A stretch of DNA of 64,000 nucleotides from Rhodospirillaceae bacterium (GCA_018667335.1 JABIVD010000053.1:24157-88156), one strand, 5' to 3'; counted from the stretch's first letter, positions 34,101-42,989 are shown. Notes: generated by a model from the sequence alone, not told the origin. Numbers and translations: made by a program.

Positions 34101-34514
34101 CGCCTGACCACGGTCGGATTGATTCTGGTCCGCCAGCGCCCCGGGACGGCCAACGGCGTGATCTTCCTGACCCTGGAGGACGAGACCGGGGTCGCCAATG
34201 TCATCATCTGGCCCGATGTCTTCGAGCGCCTGCGCAAGGTGGTGCTGTCGTCGCGGCTGGTGCAGATCACCGGCAGGCTGCAGCGCCAGGGCATCGTCAC
34301 CCACCTGATCGCCGAGGACATCGTCGACCTGTCGCACCGGCTCGACGCGCTTGGTGATGGCAGCACGAACGACAGCAGCACCGACGAGATCAAGTACGGC
34401 GTGTCGCCCGACCCCCGCCAGTCAGAGGCCGGCGGCTCCAGGCTCGCGAAGCCCTCGCTCTGGCGTCACCCGCGCAACACCCACATCGCGATCAAGTCGC
34501 GAAATTTTCACTGA
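31182..34514 (+). CDS. dnaE2: error-prone DNA polymerase III alpha subunit DnaE2 (ImuC)
   Basis: A 1110-residue C-family polymerase of the DnaE2 type. The N-terminal PHP domain opens YVELQVTSNFSFLEGAAHPE, the palm carries the catalytic aspartates D393 and D395 in PPDIDVDFEHERREE with a third in LGILKIDVLALGML, and the helix-hairpin-helix and OB-fold (TTVGLILVRQRPGTANGVIF) regions follow. It lacks the extra C-terminal clamp-binding domain of DnaE1. It is the translesion polymerase of the ImuAB-DnaE2 mutasome. Its ribosome site derives from the REP element, and its start overlaps the RAYT stop. Confidence 0.95.
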   Translation: MIAVPEYVELQVTSNFSFLEGAAHPEELAARAAELGHQAVAITDRNTLAGVVRGHLGAKQAEIRVIVGVRLDFMDSSPSLLCLPTDKVAYSRLSQLLTLGKRRAEKAQCHLTIADLTDPDGNFQRGLDQILIILPPDDLTENPEGILSSFLNRLSDELESETYLAASHLYRGDDTRRLARLAAIAEECATPLVATNDVRYHAVERRALADVVTCIRAHCTIDNAGRRLAVNAERHLKPATEMARLFRDYPDAIARTAEIAARCRFSLDELRYEYPAEPGAAGHTPDAELARLTWRGAATRYPAKKYPDGIPAKVRAQLEHELTLIAELRYAAYFLTVDDIVRFARSRDILCQGRGSAANSAVCFCLGITAVDPNRLDLLFERFISAERDEPPDIDVDFEHERREEVIQYIYAKYGRERAGLAATVISYRSRSALREVGKALGLTGDTVAALSGQVWGWSNDGVPDEVVRSLGLDPDDNRLSLALRLTRELIGFPRHLSQHVGGFVITRDRLDALVPIENAAMDNRTVIEWDKDDLDALGILKIDVLALGMLTCIRKAFALLADHYDRPLELATVPPEDPAVYDMLGQADSLGVFQVESRAQMAFLPRMKPRNFYDLVIEVAIIRPGPIQGDMVHPYIRRRDGLETVEFPSKELEDVLGKTLGVPLFQEQAMKIAIVAAGFTPGEADQLRRAMATFRKTGTIHTFHAKMVEGMAARGYDRDFAERCFRQIEGFGEYGFPESHAASFALLVYVSSWLKCHHPDVFAAALLNSQPMGFYAPAQIVRDAREHDVEVRGPDVNHSLWDNRLEPLPDSKDGGHALRLGYRQIKSLNREAAEAVAAALPDAGYLSVEDVWRRTNVNTAALVALAEAGAFGSLGLERREALWAIRALGHNGRETSAALPLFAVADARDVAPEVSPETQIALPDETPGEVVANDYAAIRMSLNHHPVGLLRDELASMNAVPARELRERPNNQRLTTVGLILVRQRPGTANGVIFLTLEDETGVANVIIWPDVFERLRKVVLSSRLVQITGRLQRQGIVTHLIAEDIVDLSHRLDALGDGSTNDSSTDEIKYGVSPDPRQSEAGGSRLAKPSLWRHPRNTHIAIKSRNFH

Positions 34515-34588
34515 ATGCGACGCAGCGCGACGGGTACAATGCCCGCCGCAGTCCTCCTCGTCGCATCCCTTTCCGCCGGAGCCTCCCC

Positions 34589-35050
34589 ATGACCACCATC
34601 GCGCTTTCCCTGCACATTCTCGGCGCCGTCATCTGGGTCGGCGGCATGTTCACCATCTATGTGTGCATGCGTCCCGCCCTTGCATCGCTATCACAACCGG
34701 CCGACCGGCTGACGCTCATACGCGTGACCTTCCAGAAGTTTTTCCCCTGGGTCTGGCTGTCGATCATCCTGCTGTTCGCATCCGGCTACTGGGTGCTGTT
34801 CACGGTCCAGGGCGGGTTCGCGTTTGCCGGTGCGCATGTGCACATCATGCAAGGTATCGCCTGGGTCATGGTCCTGCTCTTCGCCTGGCTCTACTGGGGG
34901 GCCTGGCCGGACTTCCGCGAGGCGGTCGACGGCGAGAACTGGCCGCAGGCGGGCAAGGACCTGGACCGGATCCGCAAGATTATCGCGGTGAACCTGCCGC
35001 TCGGCCTGATCGTCGTGGTGATCGGCGCCAGCGGCCGCTGGTGGGTCTGA
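34589..35050 (+). CDS. CopD-like/DUF membrane protein
   Basis: A 153-residue protein with four hydrophobic segments. Its opening LHILGAVIWVGGMFTIYV resembles the CopD domain (copper resistance or haem-linked membrane proteins). Conserved histidines (LHILG; AHVHIMQGIAW) could coordinate haem or copper. A GCCGGAG-type site precedes the ATG. It lies 74 bp after dnaE2 and converges with the ProV gene by adjoining stops, with no known operon partner. Confidence 0.72.
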   Translation: MTTIALSLHILGAVIWVGGMFTIYVCMRPALASLSQPADRLTLIRVTFQKFFPWVWLSIILLFASGYWVLFTVQGGFAFAGAHVHIMQGIAWVMVLLFAWLYWGAWPDFREAVDGENWPQAGKDLDRIRKIIAVNLPLGLIVVVIGASGRWWV

Positions 35051-36085
35051 CTAGTTCCCAGCTGTTGCCCGCGCGACCATCGCCGCCATCAGATCACCCC
35101 GCGAGATTGCACCCACAGGGCGGCCGTCGGCGGCCGTGACAATCCCCGCGTCGGCGCCCGCCTCCGCCAGGGCGATCGCTGCGGCCTCAAGCAAACTGTC
35201 GTGTGAAATCGCCGGGCCGGTGGTCCCATTCGTAATCGGCGCCATGACTCGCCCCACCTGGATCACCCGGCCTCGATTGATGTCCTTCACGAACTCGGCG
35301 ATGTAGTCGTCGGCGGGTGCCAACACGATATCCTGGGGCGCACCCTGCTGGACGATTTCACCATCCCGCAGGATCGCGATGTCGTCGCCGATCCGCAGCG
35401 CCTCATCCAGATCATGGGTGATGAACATGATCGTCTTCCGCAGCTCCGCCTGAAGCTCCAGCAGAATATTTTGCATTTCGACGCGGATCACCGGGTCCAG
35501 TGCGCTGAAAGCTTCATCCATCAGCAGAATATCCGGGTCGGTCGCGAGCGCGCGTCCCAGGCCAACGCGCTGCTGCATGCCGCCCGACAGTTCGGTGGGA
35601 AAACGGTCCGCGAAACCGTCGAGCCCGATCCGGTCGATCCAGTGGGACACGCGCGTATCGATCTCGTCGCGGTCCAGCCCCCGGACCTTCAGGCCGTAGC
35701 CGATATTCTCGCGCACCGTGCGATGAGGCATCAGGGCGAACCCCTGAAAGACCATCGATGCGGTGTTGCGCCGAAACGCCCTCAGCGCGCTCGCGTCCAT
35801 GCCCGACACGCTTTGCCCATCGACGATGATGTCGCCGTATGTGGGCTCGATCAGCCGGTTGATATGCCGGATCAGGGTCGACTTGCCCGAACCCGAAAGC
35901 CCCATGACCACCTGGATGCTCTCCGCCGGGATTGCCAGGTTGATGTCCCGCAGGGCGAGCACGCAATTGTGCCGGTCGAGCAGTTCCTGCTTGCCGATCC
36001 CTTCGCGCACGAGGGGCATCACGGTCTCGGCCGCGCCGCCGAAGACCTTGCAGAGCCCCCGGATGTCGATCATCGGCTCAGACAT
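35051..36085 (-). CDS. proV: glycine betaine/proline ABC transporter ATP-binding protein
   Basis: A 344-residue ABC ATPase of the ProV type. Walker A is GLSGSGKST, Q-loop FQGFALMPHRTVREN, signature LSGGMQQRVGLG, Walker B ILLMDEAFSALD and switch His in FITHDLDEALRI. The N-terminal LVREGIGKQELLDRHNCVLA stretch and a C-terminal CBS-like regulatory region (~residues 280-344, RGRVIQVGRV..; AGIVTAADGRPVGAISRGD) are ProV hallmarks. It hydrolyses ATP to drive compatible-solute import. The start overlaps the end of proW by 8 bp. Operon order is proX-proW-proV. Confidence 0.94.
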   Translation of the reverse strand: MSEPMIDIRGLCKVFGGAAETVMPLVREGIGKQELLDRHNCVLALRDINLAIPAESIQVVMGLSGSGKSTLIRHINRLIEPTYGDIIVDGQSVSGMDASALRAFRRNTASMVFQGFALMPHRTVRENIGYGLKVRGLDRDEIDTRVSHWIDRIGLDGFADRFPTELSGGMQQRVGLGRALATDPDILLMDEAFSALDPVIRVEMQNILLELQAELRKTIMFITHDLDEALRIGDDIAILRDGEIVQQGAPQDIVLAPADDYIAEFVKDINRGRVIQVGRVMAPITNGTTGPAISHDSLLEAAAIALAEAGADAGIVTAADGRPVGAISRGDLMAAMVARATAGN

Positions 36086-36977
36086 TGCTGATGCGCTCAT
36101 ACTGCAGCTGCATCCGCCGGCCGTAGGCCTGGGACACCCGATCGAAGACGATGGCCAGCGCCACGATCGCAAGCCCGTTGAGGAGGCCGAGGGTGAAATA
36201 CTGGTTGGTGATCGAGCGCAGCACCGGCTGGCCCAGCCCCTGCACGCCGATCATCGAGGCGATCACCACCATGGCCAATGCCATCATGATGGTCTGGTTG
36301 ATGCCCGCCATGATCGTCGGCAATGCCAGCGGAATCTGCACGCCAACGAGGCGCTGCCAGCCGCTCGCGCCGAACGCATCGGCGGCTTCCAGCACGTCCC
36401 TGTCGACCAGGCGTATACCCAGGTTGGTCAGGCGAATGACCGGCGGGATCGCATAGATCACGACCGCAATCACCCCCGGCACCTTGCCGATGCCCAGGAG
36501 CATCACCACGGGGATCAGATAGACGAAGGCCGGCATGGTCTGCATCACGTCGAGAATCGGTGTGACGATCGTCCGGGCCCTGTCCGAGCGCGCCATCACG
36601 ATCCCGATCGGCACGCCCAGGGCGATCGCGATCAGGGTGCAGACCGTGATGATGCTCATGGTGCTCATCGTGTCTTTCCACATGCCGAAGTAACCGATCA
36701 GCAGAAACGCCACGGCCGTTCCCGCGACGATCTTCCATGACCTGCCGACGAGGAAGACCAGCGCACACACGACGACCAGCACCGCCCACCAGGGCGCGTT
36801 GATCAGCAATCTCTCGAACCAGACCAGGAAGAACAGCAGCGGCTCGAAGAACGCCTCAATGGCATCCCCGTAGCTGCGCGAGAAATCGCGATAAGCTCCA
36901 TCCAGCGCCTTGCGGAACCCGACCAGCGTCTCGCGCTCCATTTGGGGGAACGTCACCCACCATGATGTGTCGGCCAT
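36078..36977 (-). CDS. proW: glycine betaine/proline ABC transporter permease
   Basis: A 299-residue membrane protein with six or more helices. The EAA-type cytoplasmic loop is LVDRDVLEAADAFGASGWQR followed by LVGVQIPLALPTIMAGINQT, typical of ProW; TMPAFVYLIPVVMLLGIGKVPG is also conserved. It forms the channel with ProV. It sits 81 bp downstream of proX, with a hairpin in between. Confidence 0.93.
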   Translation of the reverse strand: MADTSWWVTFPQMERETLVGFRKALDGAYRDFSRSYGDAIEAFFEPLLFFLVWFERLLINAPWWAVLVVVCALVFLVGRSWKIVAGTAVAFLLIGYFGMWKDTMSTMSIITVCTLIAIALGVPIGIVMARSDRARTIVTPILDVMQTMPAFVYLIPVVMLLGIGKVPGVIAVVIYAIPPVIRLTNLGIRLVDRDVLEAADAFGASGWQRLVGVQIPLALPTIMAGINQTIMMALAMVVIASMIGVQGLGQPVLRSITNQYFTLGLLNGLAIVALAIVFDRVSQAYGRRMQLQYERISNV

Positions 36978-37018
36978 GGTCCAAATCTCCGATGCGATTG
37001 CGGCCCGGCTAATGAAAA

Positions 37019-37044
37019 TCCCGGCGACCGATGGGCCGCCGGGA
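37019..37044 (-). terminator. intercistronic hairpin between proX and proW
   Basis: On the minus strand, TCCCGGCG pairs with CGCCGGGA around a 10-base loop and is followed by TTTTC. A short U-run makes it a weak or partial terminator, which would give more ProX than ProW/ProV, as expected for a binding protein. Confidence 0.5.
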
Positions 37045-37058
37045 TGAAATGATAGTCG

Positions 37059-38081
37059 CTAGAGGCTGGCGAGCGCGGATTTTATCCGGGCGGCAGCCGC
37101 GTCCGACACCCAGGGGCGCCAGACAGCCTCATTCTCGTTCAGGAAATGGACCGCCGCGATCTCGCCATCGGCCTGATTCTCTTCCATCCAGGCGAGCAGG
37201 CCGTTCAGGAACGCGTTGGTGAACGCGCGTTTGGAGAGATAGTCGACGGCGTCCGGCGCGCGTTTGGCCAGATCCGAGACGGCGACGGTCAGCACGGGTG
37301 CCGGGGGAAACATCGTCGGCTGCGGATTTTCGCAATCCACCTGGGTGATGCAGTTGACGTAGCCCTCAAGGTCGATGCCGCTGCCGAAATCGACCGCAAC
37401 CATATCAAACTTGCCGAGCAGTGCCGTCGGCGCCCAGTAGTAGCCGAGCCAGGGCTTCTCGCGCTCATACGCGCGCGTCAGGGAACCCGACAGGCCCGCG
37501 CTCGAGCCCGGATCGCGGACGATGAAACCTGCATCGCCGAGGTTCATCGCCTTCGCCATATTCTCCACCGAGATCTGGCAGGCCCAGCCGGACGGGCAAC
37601 CCATCAGCACGGACTGGGTCGGGTCCTCGGGATTGCGGAACAGACCGGCGTTCTTGATCACGCCCTGAATCGTGGCGAGCTCCGGATGCTTCTCGACCAG
37701 ATAGCGCGGCACCCAGAATGCCTCCTGCCCACCATCGGACAGGGATTTTCCGGCGATCACCAGGCGCCCCTCCTTCACCCCCGCATCGAGGGCATCGCGG
37801 AAGGAGTTGGTCCAGAGTTCGGACGCGATGTCAGGCTTGCCCTTCTCGATCATCGACGTGCCGGTCGGCACGGTGTCGCCGGGGATCAGCTCGGCGTCGC
37901 AACCATAGGCATGTTCGAGGACGAACCGGTCCAGGTTGGCGATGAAGGTCGCCGAACTCCAGTTCATGTCCGCGAGCGTGACGCTGCCGCAGTCATGGCT
38001 CTGTGCTGCGGCGGGCGCTGTCACCAGTGCCGACGTTGCTGCGAAAAACCCCGCGGCGATCAAATATTTGAGTATTTTCAA
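37059..38081 (-). CDS. proX: glycine betaine ABC transporter substrate-binding protein
   Basis: A 340-residue periplasmic protein. I chose the TTG at 38081 because an AGGAG site is 8 bp upstream and a signal peptide follows directly (KILKYLIAAGFFAATSALVT, then APAAAQS). Mature features are CGSVTLADMNWSSATFIANL, LIPGDTVPTGTSMIEKGKPD and WLGYYWAPTALLG, the last containing aromatic residues that bind quaternary amines. It delivers glycine betaine or related osmolytes to ProWV. It is the first gene of the operon. Confidence 0.92.
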   Translation of the reverse strand: MKILKYLIAAGFFAATSALVTAPAAAQSHDCGSVTLADMNWSSATFIANLDRFVLEHAYGCDAELIPGDTVPTGTSMIEKGKPDIASELWTNSFRDALDAGVKEGRLVIAGKSLSDGGQEAFWVPRYLVEKHPELATIQGVIKNAGLFRNPEDPTQSVLMGCPSGWACQISVENMAKAMNLGDAGFIVRDPGSSAGLSGSLTRAYEREKPWLGYYWAPTALLGKFDMVAVDFGSGIDLEGYVNCITQVDCENPQPTMFPPAPVLTVAVSDLAKRAPDAVDYLSKRAFTNAFLNGLLAWMEENQADGEIAAVHFLNENEAVWRPWVSDAAAARIKSALASL

Positions 38082-38181
38082 AACCTTGCTCCTGTCACCT
38101 GTTGCCACGAGTATCCACGCTTCCCGCGGCAACGGCAAATGACAGCCGGGCAATAGCCCGTGAAGCTGGGTCTTTGGGCCT

Positions 38182-39408
38182 TCAGTCCGCCAGACGGGTC
38201 TCCACCTTCACCTCGCTCTCGAGTGTGCGGTGGACCGGGCATTTGTCGGCGATCTCGAGCAGCCGCGCGCGTTGTTCATCGTCCAGGTCACCGGTGAGCT
38301 CGATGGTCCGCGCGATGCGGTCGATCCGCCCGTCCTTGGTCTCGCAATCGGCGCAATCCTCGGCGTGGATCTTGTCATGGGTCAGGCGCACCGTCGCCTT
38401 CTCCAGCGGCCACTTCTTGCGGTTCGCATACATCCGGATGGTCATCGAGGTGCAGGCGCCCAGGCCCGACAGCAGCAGATCATAGGGCGTGGGGCCGGTG
38501 TTCCCGCCGCCGATCTTCAACGGTTCATCCGCGCGCAGGCTGTGCACGCCGGCGCTGATCGCCTGGGCAAACGGGTTCTCGCCGGTCTCCGACACAACGA
38601 CCTCGCCTTCTGCCGCCTTTTCACCCGCCGCGTCCGACGTTTCCCCCACCGGGATATAGCGGCTCGCCCAGGCCGCCAGCACGGTCGCGGCGTATTCGGC
38701 GTCTTCCTTGCGCGAGACCAGATGATCGGCATCGTCCAGGGAGATGAAGCTCTTGGGGTGTTTGGCGGCCGCGAAGATCGCCGCGGCGTTCTCGATACCC
38801 ACGGTGTTGTCGATCGGGCTGTGCATCACCAGCAGGGCCCGGCCCAGCTTCGCGAGGCATGCGGTCAGAGTTTGCCCCTCGATGTCGTCGAGGAACTGCT
38901 TCTTGATCGTGAATTCGCGGCCAGCCAGCAGGACATTGGCCTGGCCCGCCGTCTCGATCTCCTCGGCTGAATCCTGGAACATGTGCGCCAGATGCGCCGG
39001 TTCGGCCGGCGCGCCGATGGTCACCACGGCCTTCACCTCGTCGATTTGGCCAGCCGCTGCGAGCACCGCCGCCCCGCCCAGGCTATGGCCGATGATCAGA
39101 TGCGGCGCGGCCAGCGCGTCACGCATATGGTCTGCTGCCGCCACCAGGTCTTCGACGTTGGACGAGAAATTGGTGTTGGCGAATTCCCCGTCGGAATGCC
39201 CGAGGCCGGTAAAATCGAAGCGCACCACCGCGATGCCCGTTTCCGTTAGCGCACGGGCGATCCGCGACGCAGCATAGATATCCTTGGTGCAGGTGAAGCA
39301 GTGGGCAAACAACGCGTAGGCCCGCGGCGCCTGGTCCGGCGCGTCCAGCCGCGCGGCCAGCATCTCGCCTGAATGCCCCGGAAACTCGAATTTCTCTGTA
39401 CGCATCAA
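38182..39408 (-). CDS. bifunctional alpha/beta hydrolase-OsmC fusion
   Basis: A 408-residue fusion. Residues ~1-255 form an alpha/beta hydrolase with the nucleophile in IIGHSLGGAAVL, an Asp in SPIDNTVGIENA and a His in DDADHLVSRKE. Residues ~275-405 are an OsmC/Ohr peroxidase-like domain (AGVHSLRADEPLKIGGGNTG; LLSGLGACTSMTIRMYANRK) with Cys residues in LGACTS and ADKCPVHRTLES. This layout is known in many Proteobacteria and may combine hydrolysis with organic hydroperoxide reduction. It is divergent from an esterase gene. Confidence 0.88.
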   Translation of the reverse strand: MMRTEKFEFPGHSGEMLAARLDAPDQAPRAYALFAHCFTCTKDIYAASRIARALTETGIAVVRFDFTGLGHSDGEFANTNFSSNVEDLVAAADHMRDALAAPHLIIGHSLGGAAVLAAAGQIDEVKAVVTIGAPAEPAHLAHMFQDSAEEIETAGQANVLLAGREFTIKKQFLDDIEGQTLTACLAKLGRALLVMHSPIDNTVGIENAAAIFAAAKHPKSFISLDDADHLVSRKEDAEYAATVLAAWASRYIPVGETSDAAGEKAAEGEVVVSETGENPFAQAISAGVHSLRADEPLKIGGGNTGPTPYDLLLSGLGACTSMTIRMYANRKKWPLEKATVRLTHDKIHAEDCADCETKDGRIDRIARTIELTGDLDDEQRARLLEIADKCPVHRTLESEVKVETRLAD

Positions 39409-39568
39409 TATCTCCTACGGTTGTCCGCCGCCTTCAGACTTCGGAACTGGCCTGGGTCGGTTCAGCATTGCGCTGGAATGCTATATGTGGACAGATCCTG
39501 GGCGATCAACAGACCGAGCAACATTCGGCCCGCCGCCAACTGTCCCACTTCCTAAAGGATGATGTGCC

Positions 39569-40507
39569 ATGGAACTTCACCCCCAGATCCGCAAGGCTGT
39601 CGCCATGATGGCGGGCGTGAGCTTCCCGGACCTCTCCCCGGGCGAGGCACGCGCGACACTGCGCGAGCGGGTTGCCCTCCTGAACCAGGCCCCTGTGCCG
39701 CTGCGCCGGGTGATGGACCTGTATCCGGCGGGCCCGGGCGGACCGGTGCCGCTGCGCATTTATGTTCCCGTGACCGCACCCGACGACCAACCCCTGCCGG
39801 TGGTCGTTTACTTCCACGGCGGCGGCTGGACCATCGGTAGCCACGATACGGTGGAGCCGCAATGCCGCTACATGGCCAACGCCGCGCGCGCCATCTTCGT
39901 ATCCGTCGAATACCGGCTGGCGCCCGAACATAAATTCCCCGCTGCCTTCGACGATTGCCAATGGGCCGTGCGCTGGGTGCATGAACACGCCGATGAAATC
40001 GGCGCCGATCCCACGCGCATCGCCGTCGCCGGCGACAGCGCCGGCGGCAACCTCACGGCGGTCACCGCCCAGCAGCTTCGCGATTCCGGCCCGCCCCTCG
40101 CCGCACAGGTCCTGATTTGCCCGATCACCAACCTGATCTTCGACACCCCCTCTTATGTGGAGAATGCCGACGGCCCCATCCTCACCCGCCGCATGCAGGA
40201 ACGCTGGGTGGAGAATTATCTCGATGATGAGGCCCTGCGCCATGACCCGCGTGTCTCGCCACTCCAGGCCAATGACTTTACGGGACTCCCTCCGGCCACG
40301 GTGATCACGGCAAGCCACGATCCGCTGCGCGACGAGGGCATCGCCTATGCCGAACGTCTCGCCGCAGCGAACGTCCCGGTTCGCCATCGCAATTGGGAGG
40401 GCTACCCGCACCTGTTTCCAAGCATGGGCGGCTATGTCGACGCCGCCTTCGAGGCGCTCGATTTCGCGGCCGAGGGCCTACGCGCCGCATTCTATCCGCA
40501 GGAATAG
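39569..40507 (+). CDS. HSL-type (alpha/beta hydrolase fold-3) esterase
   Basis: A 312-residue hormone-sensitive-lipase-type esterase. The oxyanion-hole HGGGW is at 83-87, the nucleophile S157 lies in VAGDSAGGNL, and D251 and H281 complete the triad (ASHDPLRDEG; YPHLFPSMGG). Length is typical. It cleaves short-chain acyl esters, but the natural substrate is unknown. Confidence 0.9.
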   Translation: MELHPQIRKAVAMMAGVSFPDLSPGEARATLRERVALLNQAPVPLRRVMDLYPAGPGGPVPLRIYVPVTAPDDQPLPVVVYFHGGGWTIGSHDTVEPQCRYMANAARAIFVSVEYRLAPEHKFPAAFDDCQWAVRWVHEHADEIGADPTRIAVAGDSAGGNLTAVTAQQLRDSGPPLAAQVLICPITNLIFDTPSYVENADGPILTRRMQERWVENYLDDEALRHDPRVSPLQANDFTGLPPATVITASHDPLRDEGIAYAERLAAANVPVRHRNWEGYPHLFPSMGGYVDAAFEALDFAAEGLRAAFYPQE

Positions 40508-40643
40508 AACCAACGGCCAACCGGACCTATCCGCGAATCTCCATGCCTCGCCTATATGCTGATACCGTAAGCCGTAGAACGGGCGGGAGCATCTGGTTTG
40601 ACCAGCCCGTCTGACGGCATTTTGGGCGAGACTGACGGCATCG

Positions 40644-41981
40644 ATGGACAGGCTTCTGGATCGTGAATTGTGGTTGGCCCTTCTGGCCGACGCGCAGATA
40701 TGGGTCGAAGCAGAAATCCTGACCTTGGCCGCTCTTTGGGAGCTCGGCGCCATCGTCACGACCCTGCTGCTCGCCCGGGTCGTTGCCATTCCCTTCCGGA
40801 AGTGGCTCGAAGCGAAACTCGAAAACTCGCGCCACGACGCCAAACTTTCTGTGGTCTGGCGCACATTTCTGACGCTGATCACGCCGATCATCTGGGTCAT
40901 CCTGCTCTGGATCGCAGTGGCCGCCGCCGACCAGCTCGAATTGCGCGACAAGCTGATGTCGGTCGTCGTCAGTCTGGTCAACGCCTGGATCGTCATCCGG
41001 CTGATCACCCAATTCGTCCGCGAAGAGGTCTGGGCGCGTTTCATTGCCGTCGTGGTCTGGGTCATCGCCGCGTTGAATATCCTCGGTTTCCTTCGACCGG
41101 CACTCGATCTCCTCGACGGAATCGCGCTCAAGGTCGGCCAGGTCCGCGTCACCGCACTCGGGGTCATCGAGGGGCTGTTCTATCTCGTCTTGCTGCTCTG
41201 GCTGGCCAACATCGCCGCGAACCTGCTCGAGCGGCGCATCAACAAGCTGCCGAACCTGACACCCTCGATGCAGGTCCTGTTCTCGAAGCTGCTGAAGATT
41301 TTGCTGGTCATCTTCGCCGTGTTCGTCGCGATCAACAGCGTCGGGATCGATCTCACCGCCCTGGCGGTGTTCGGCGGCGCGCTGGGCGTCGGCATTGGCT
41401 TCGGCCTGCAGAAGATCGTCAGCAACTTCATCAGCGGAATCATTTTGTTGATGGACCGCTCCATCAAGCCGGGCGACACGATCGGCGTGGCCGGCACCTA
41501 TGGCTGGATCCAGTCGCTGGGCGCGCGCTACGTGTCCGTCGTCACCCGCGACGGCATCGAGCACCTGATTCCGAATGAAGAGCTGATCGTCACGCGCGTC
41601 GAGAACTGGTCGTTCAGCGGAAAGCGCGTCCGGTTAAAAATCCCGGTCGGCGTCTCATATGGCACCGACGTGCACCAGGCGATCGCCCTGTGCATCGAAG
41701 CAACCGAGGGTCTGGACCGGATTGTCAGCGATCCCAAGCCGGTGTGCCTGCTCAAGGGGTTTGGCGACAGTTCGGTCGACATGGAAATCCGCTTCTGGAT
41801 CAGCGATCCGCAGGGGGGCGTGTCGAACATCAAGAGCGCGGTCCTGCTTCGGGTGTGGGACCTGTTCCACGAAAACGGAATCGAAATTCCCTTCCCGCAA
41901 CGCGACCTGCATCTCCGCTCGGTGTCACCGGACGCGAAGGCCGTCCTGGACGGACCCGGAAAAGACGACGCGGACGCCTAG
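40644..41981 (+). CDS. MscS-family mechanosensitive ion channel
   Basis: A 445-residue channel protein with several N-terminal helices and the MscS pore-beta region: LAVFGGALGVGIGFGLQKIV followed by SGIILLMDRSIKPGD, then the beta domain GTYGWIQSLGARYVSVVTRD and a C-terminal alpha/beta domain. It releases solutes on hypo-osmotic shock, which complements the nearby glycine betaine importer. Its TAG stop and the stop of the convergent SDR share the palindrome CTAG. Confidence 0.92.
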   Translation: MDRLLDRELWLALLADAQIWVEAEILTLAALWELGAIVTTLLLARVVAIPFRKWLEAKLENSRHDAKLSVVWRTFLTLITPIIWVILLWIAVAAADQLELRDKLMSVVVSLVNAWIVIRLITQFVREEVWARFIAVVVWVIAALNILGFLRPALDLLDGIALKVGQVRVTALGVIEGLFYLVLLLWLANIAANLLERRINKLPNLTPSMQVLFSKLLKILLVIFAVFVAINSVGIDLTALAVFGGALGVGIGFGLQKIVSNFISGIILLMDRSIKPGDTIGVAGTYGWIQSLGARYVSVVTRDGIEHLIPNEELIVTRVENWSFSGKRVRLKIPVGVSYGTDVHQAIALCIEATEGLDRIVSDPKPVCLLKGFGDSSVDMEIRFWISDPQGGVSNIKSAVLLRVWDLFHENGIEIPFPQRDLHLRSVSPDAKAVLDGPGKDDADA

Positions 41982-42775
41982 AACAGCGACCGGACCATGC
42001 CGCCATCCGCACGCGGCGCGCTGCCGTTGATCGCGGATGCCTGGGGCGAACACAGGAATGTCGCGACCGCCGCGATCTCTTCGGGTTGTGCCCAGCGCTG
42101 CAGCAGCGACGTGCGCCCTTCCCCTTCGGCGAAGTAACCCTTGCTCATCTCTTCCGGCGTCGTGCCTTCGATTTCCGCCATCTGCCGCATGAAAGCGTCC
42201 ACGCCGTCGGTCCATGTTGGAGCGACCTGCAAGGTATTCACCGTCACGCCGGTCTCGCGGGTTCGTTCGGCCAGGCTCCGCGCGATCGAAACCAGCGCGG
42301 TCTTGGTCATGGCGTAGTGGGCCATCGAAGGATTGGGCTTGGAACTCTGATCCGAACCGATGAACAACAACCGTCCCCATCCCCGTTCCAGCATCGCCGG
42401 CATCAACGCGCGTGAGAGACGCACCGCGCTCATCACATTGAGATCGAACATCGCCTGCCAGTCGGCGTCTTCGATGTCGAAGAACTCGCTCACGGTGAAC
42501 ATTCCGGCATTGTTGACCAGGATGTCGACCGGGCCTTCCTGTGTCGCAAAGGCTGTCAGATCGGTGGCACCCTGCGCCGTCGAGAGATCGGCGGCGAACC
42601 CTGCGACCGTACCGACATTGGATATTTCCGCCACCGCCTGCTCGACGCGGGTCGCATCGCGACCATTCACAATGACGGACGCGCCCTCTTTGGCGAGGGA
42701 TTCTGCGATCGCGCGGCCGATCCCCAGGGTCGATCCCGATACCAGCGCGCGTTTTCCCGAAAGTCCCAGTTCCAT
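41978..42775 (-). CDS. SDR-family oxidoreductase
   Basis: A 265-residue short-chain dehydrogenase with intact catalytic residues S141 (FIGSDQSS), Y154 and K158 (HYAMTKTALVS), NADP-type nucleotide motif GSTLGIG and NNAG. I chose the ATG preceded by GGGGGATGCA; an upstream ATG at 42787 is possible. Substrate is unknown. It is divergent from the cysteine synthase operon. Confidence 0.88.
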   Translation of the reverse strand: MELGLSGKRALVSGSTLGIGRAIAESLAKEGASVIVNGRDATRVEQAVAEISNVGTVAGFAADLSTAQGATDLTAFATQEGPVDILVNNAGMFTVSEFFDIEDADWQAMFDLNVMSAVRLSRALMPAMLERGWGRLLFIGSDQSSKPNPSMAHYAMTKTALVSIARSLAERTRETGVTVNTLQVAPTWTDGVDAFMRQMAEIEGTTPEEMSKGYFAEGEGRTSLLQRWAQPEEIAAVATFLCSPQASAINGSAPRADGGMVRSLF

Positions 42776-42989
42776 TGCATCCCCCATGATCAACCGTTGG
42801 CCTATTCGCACCAGAACAACACCCGCGCCAAGACCGGCACTGTTATTCGCTGGCGCGCGGCAACAATCAAGCCCGTTAAATTGTCCGAAAACGGGCCGAA
42901 TAGACGCCCGTGCGCTTGCAGGGCCACGGGCCGGGAGCTACATTCCCGCCAAGCGTACTTTCCCTGGAATCACACAAAAAGGCAGTGAA

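Noticed and set aside
42775..42989. SAM or other riboswitch upstream of cysK
   Set aside because: A GCCCGTT/AACGGGC hairpin is present but I see no conserved SAM-I, SAM-II or SAH motif pattern.
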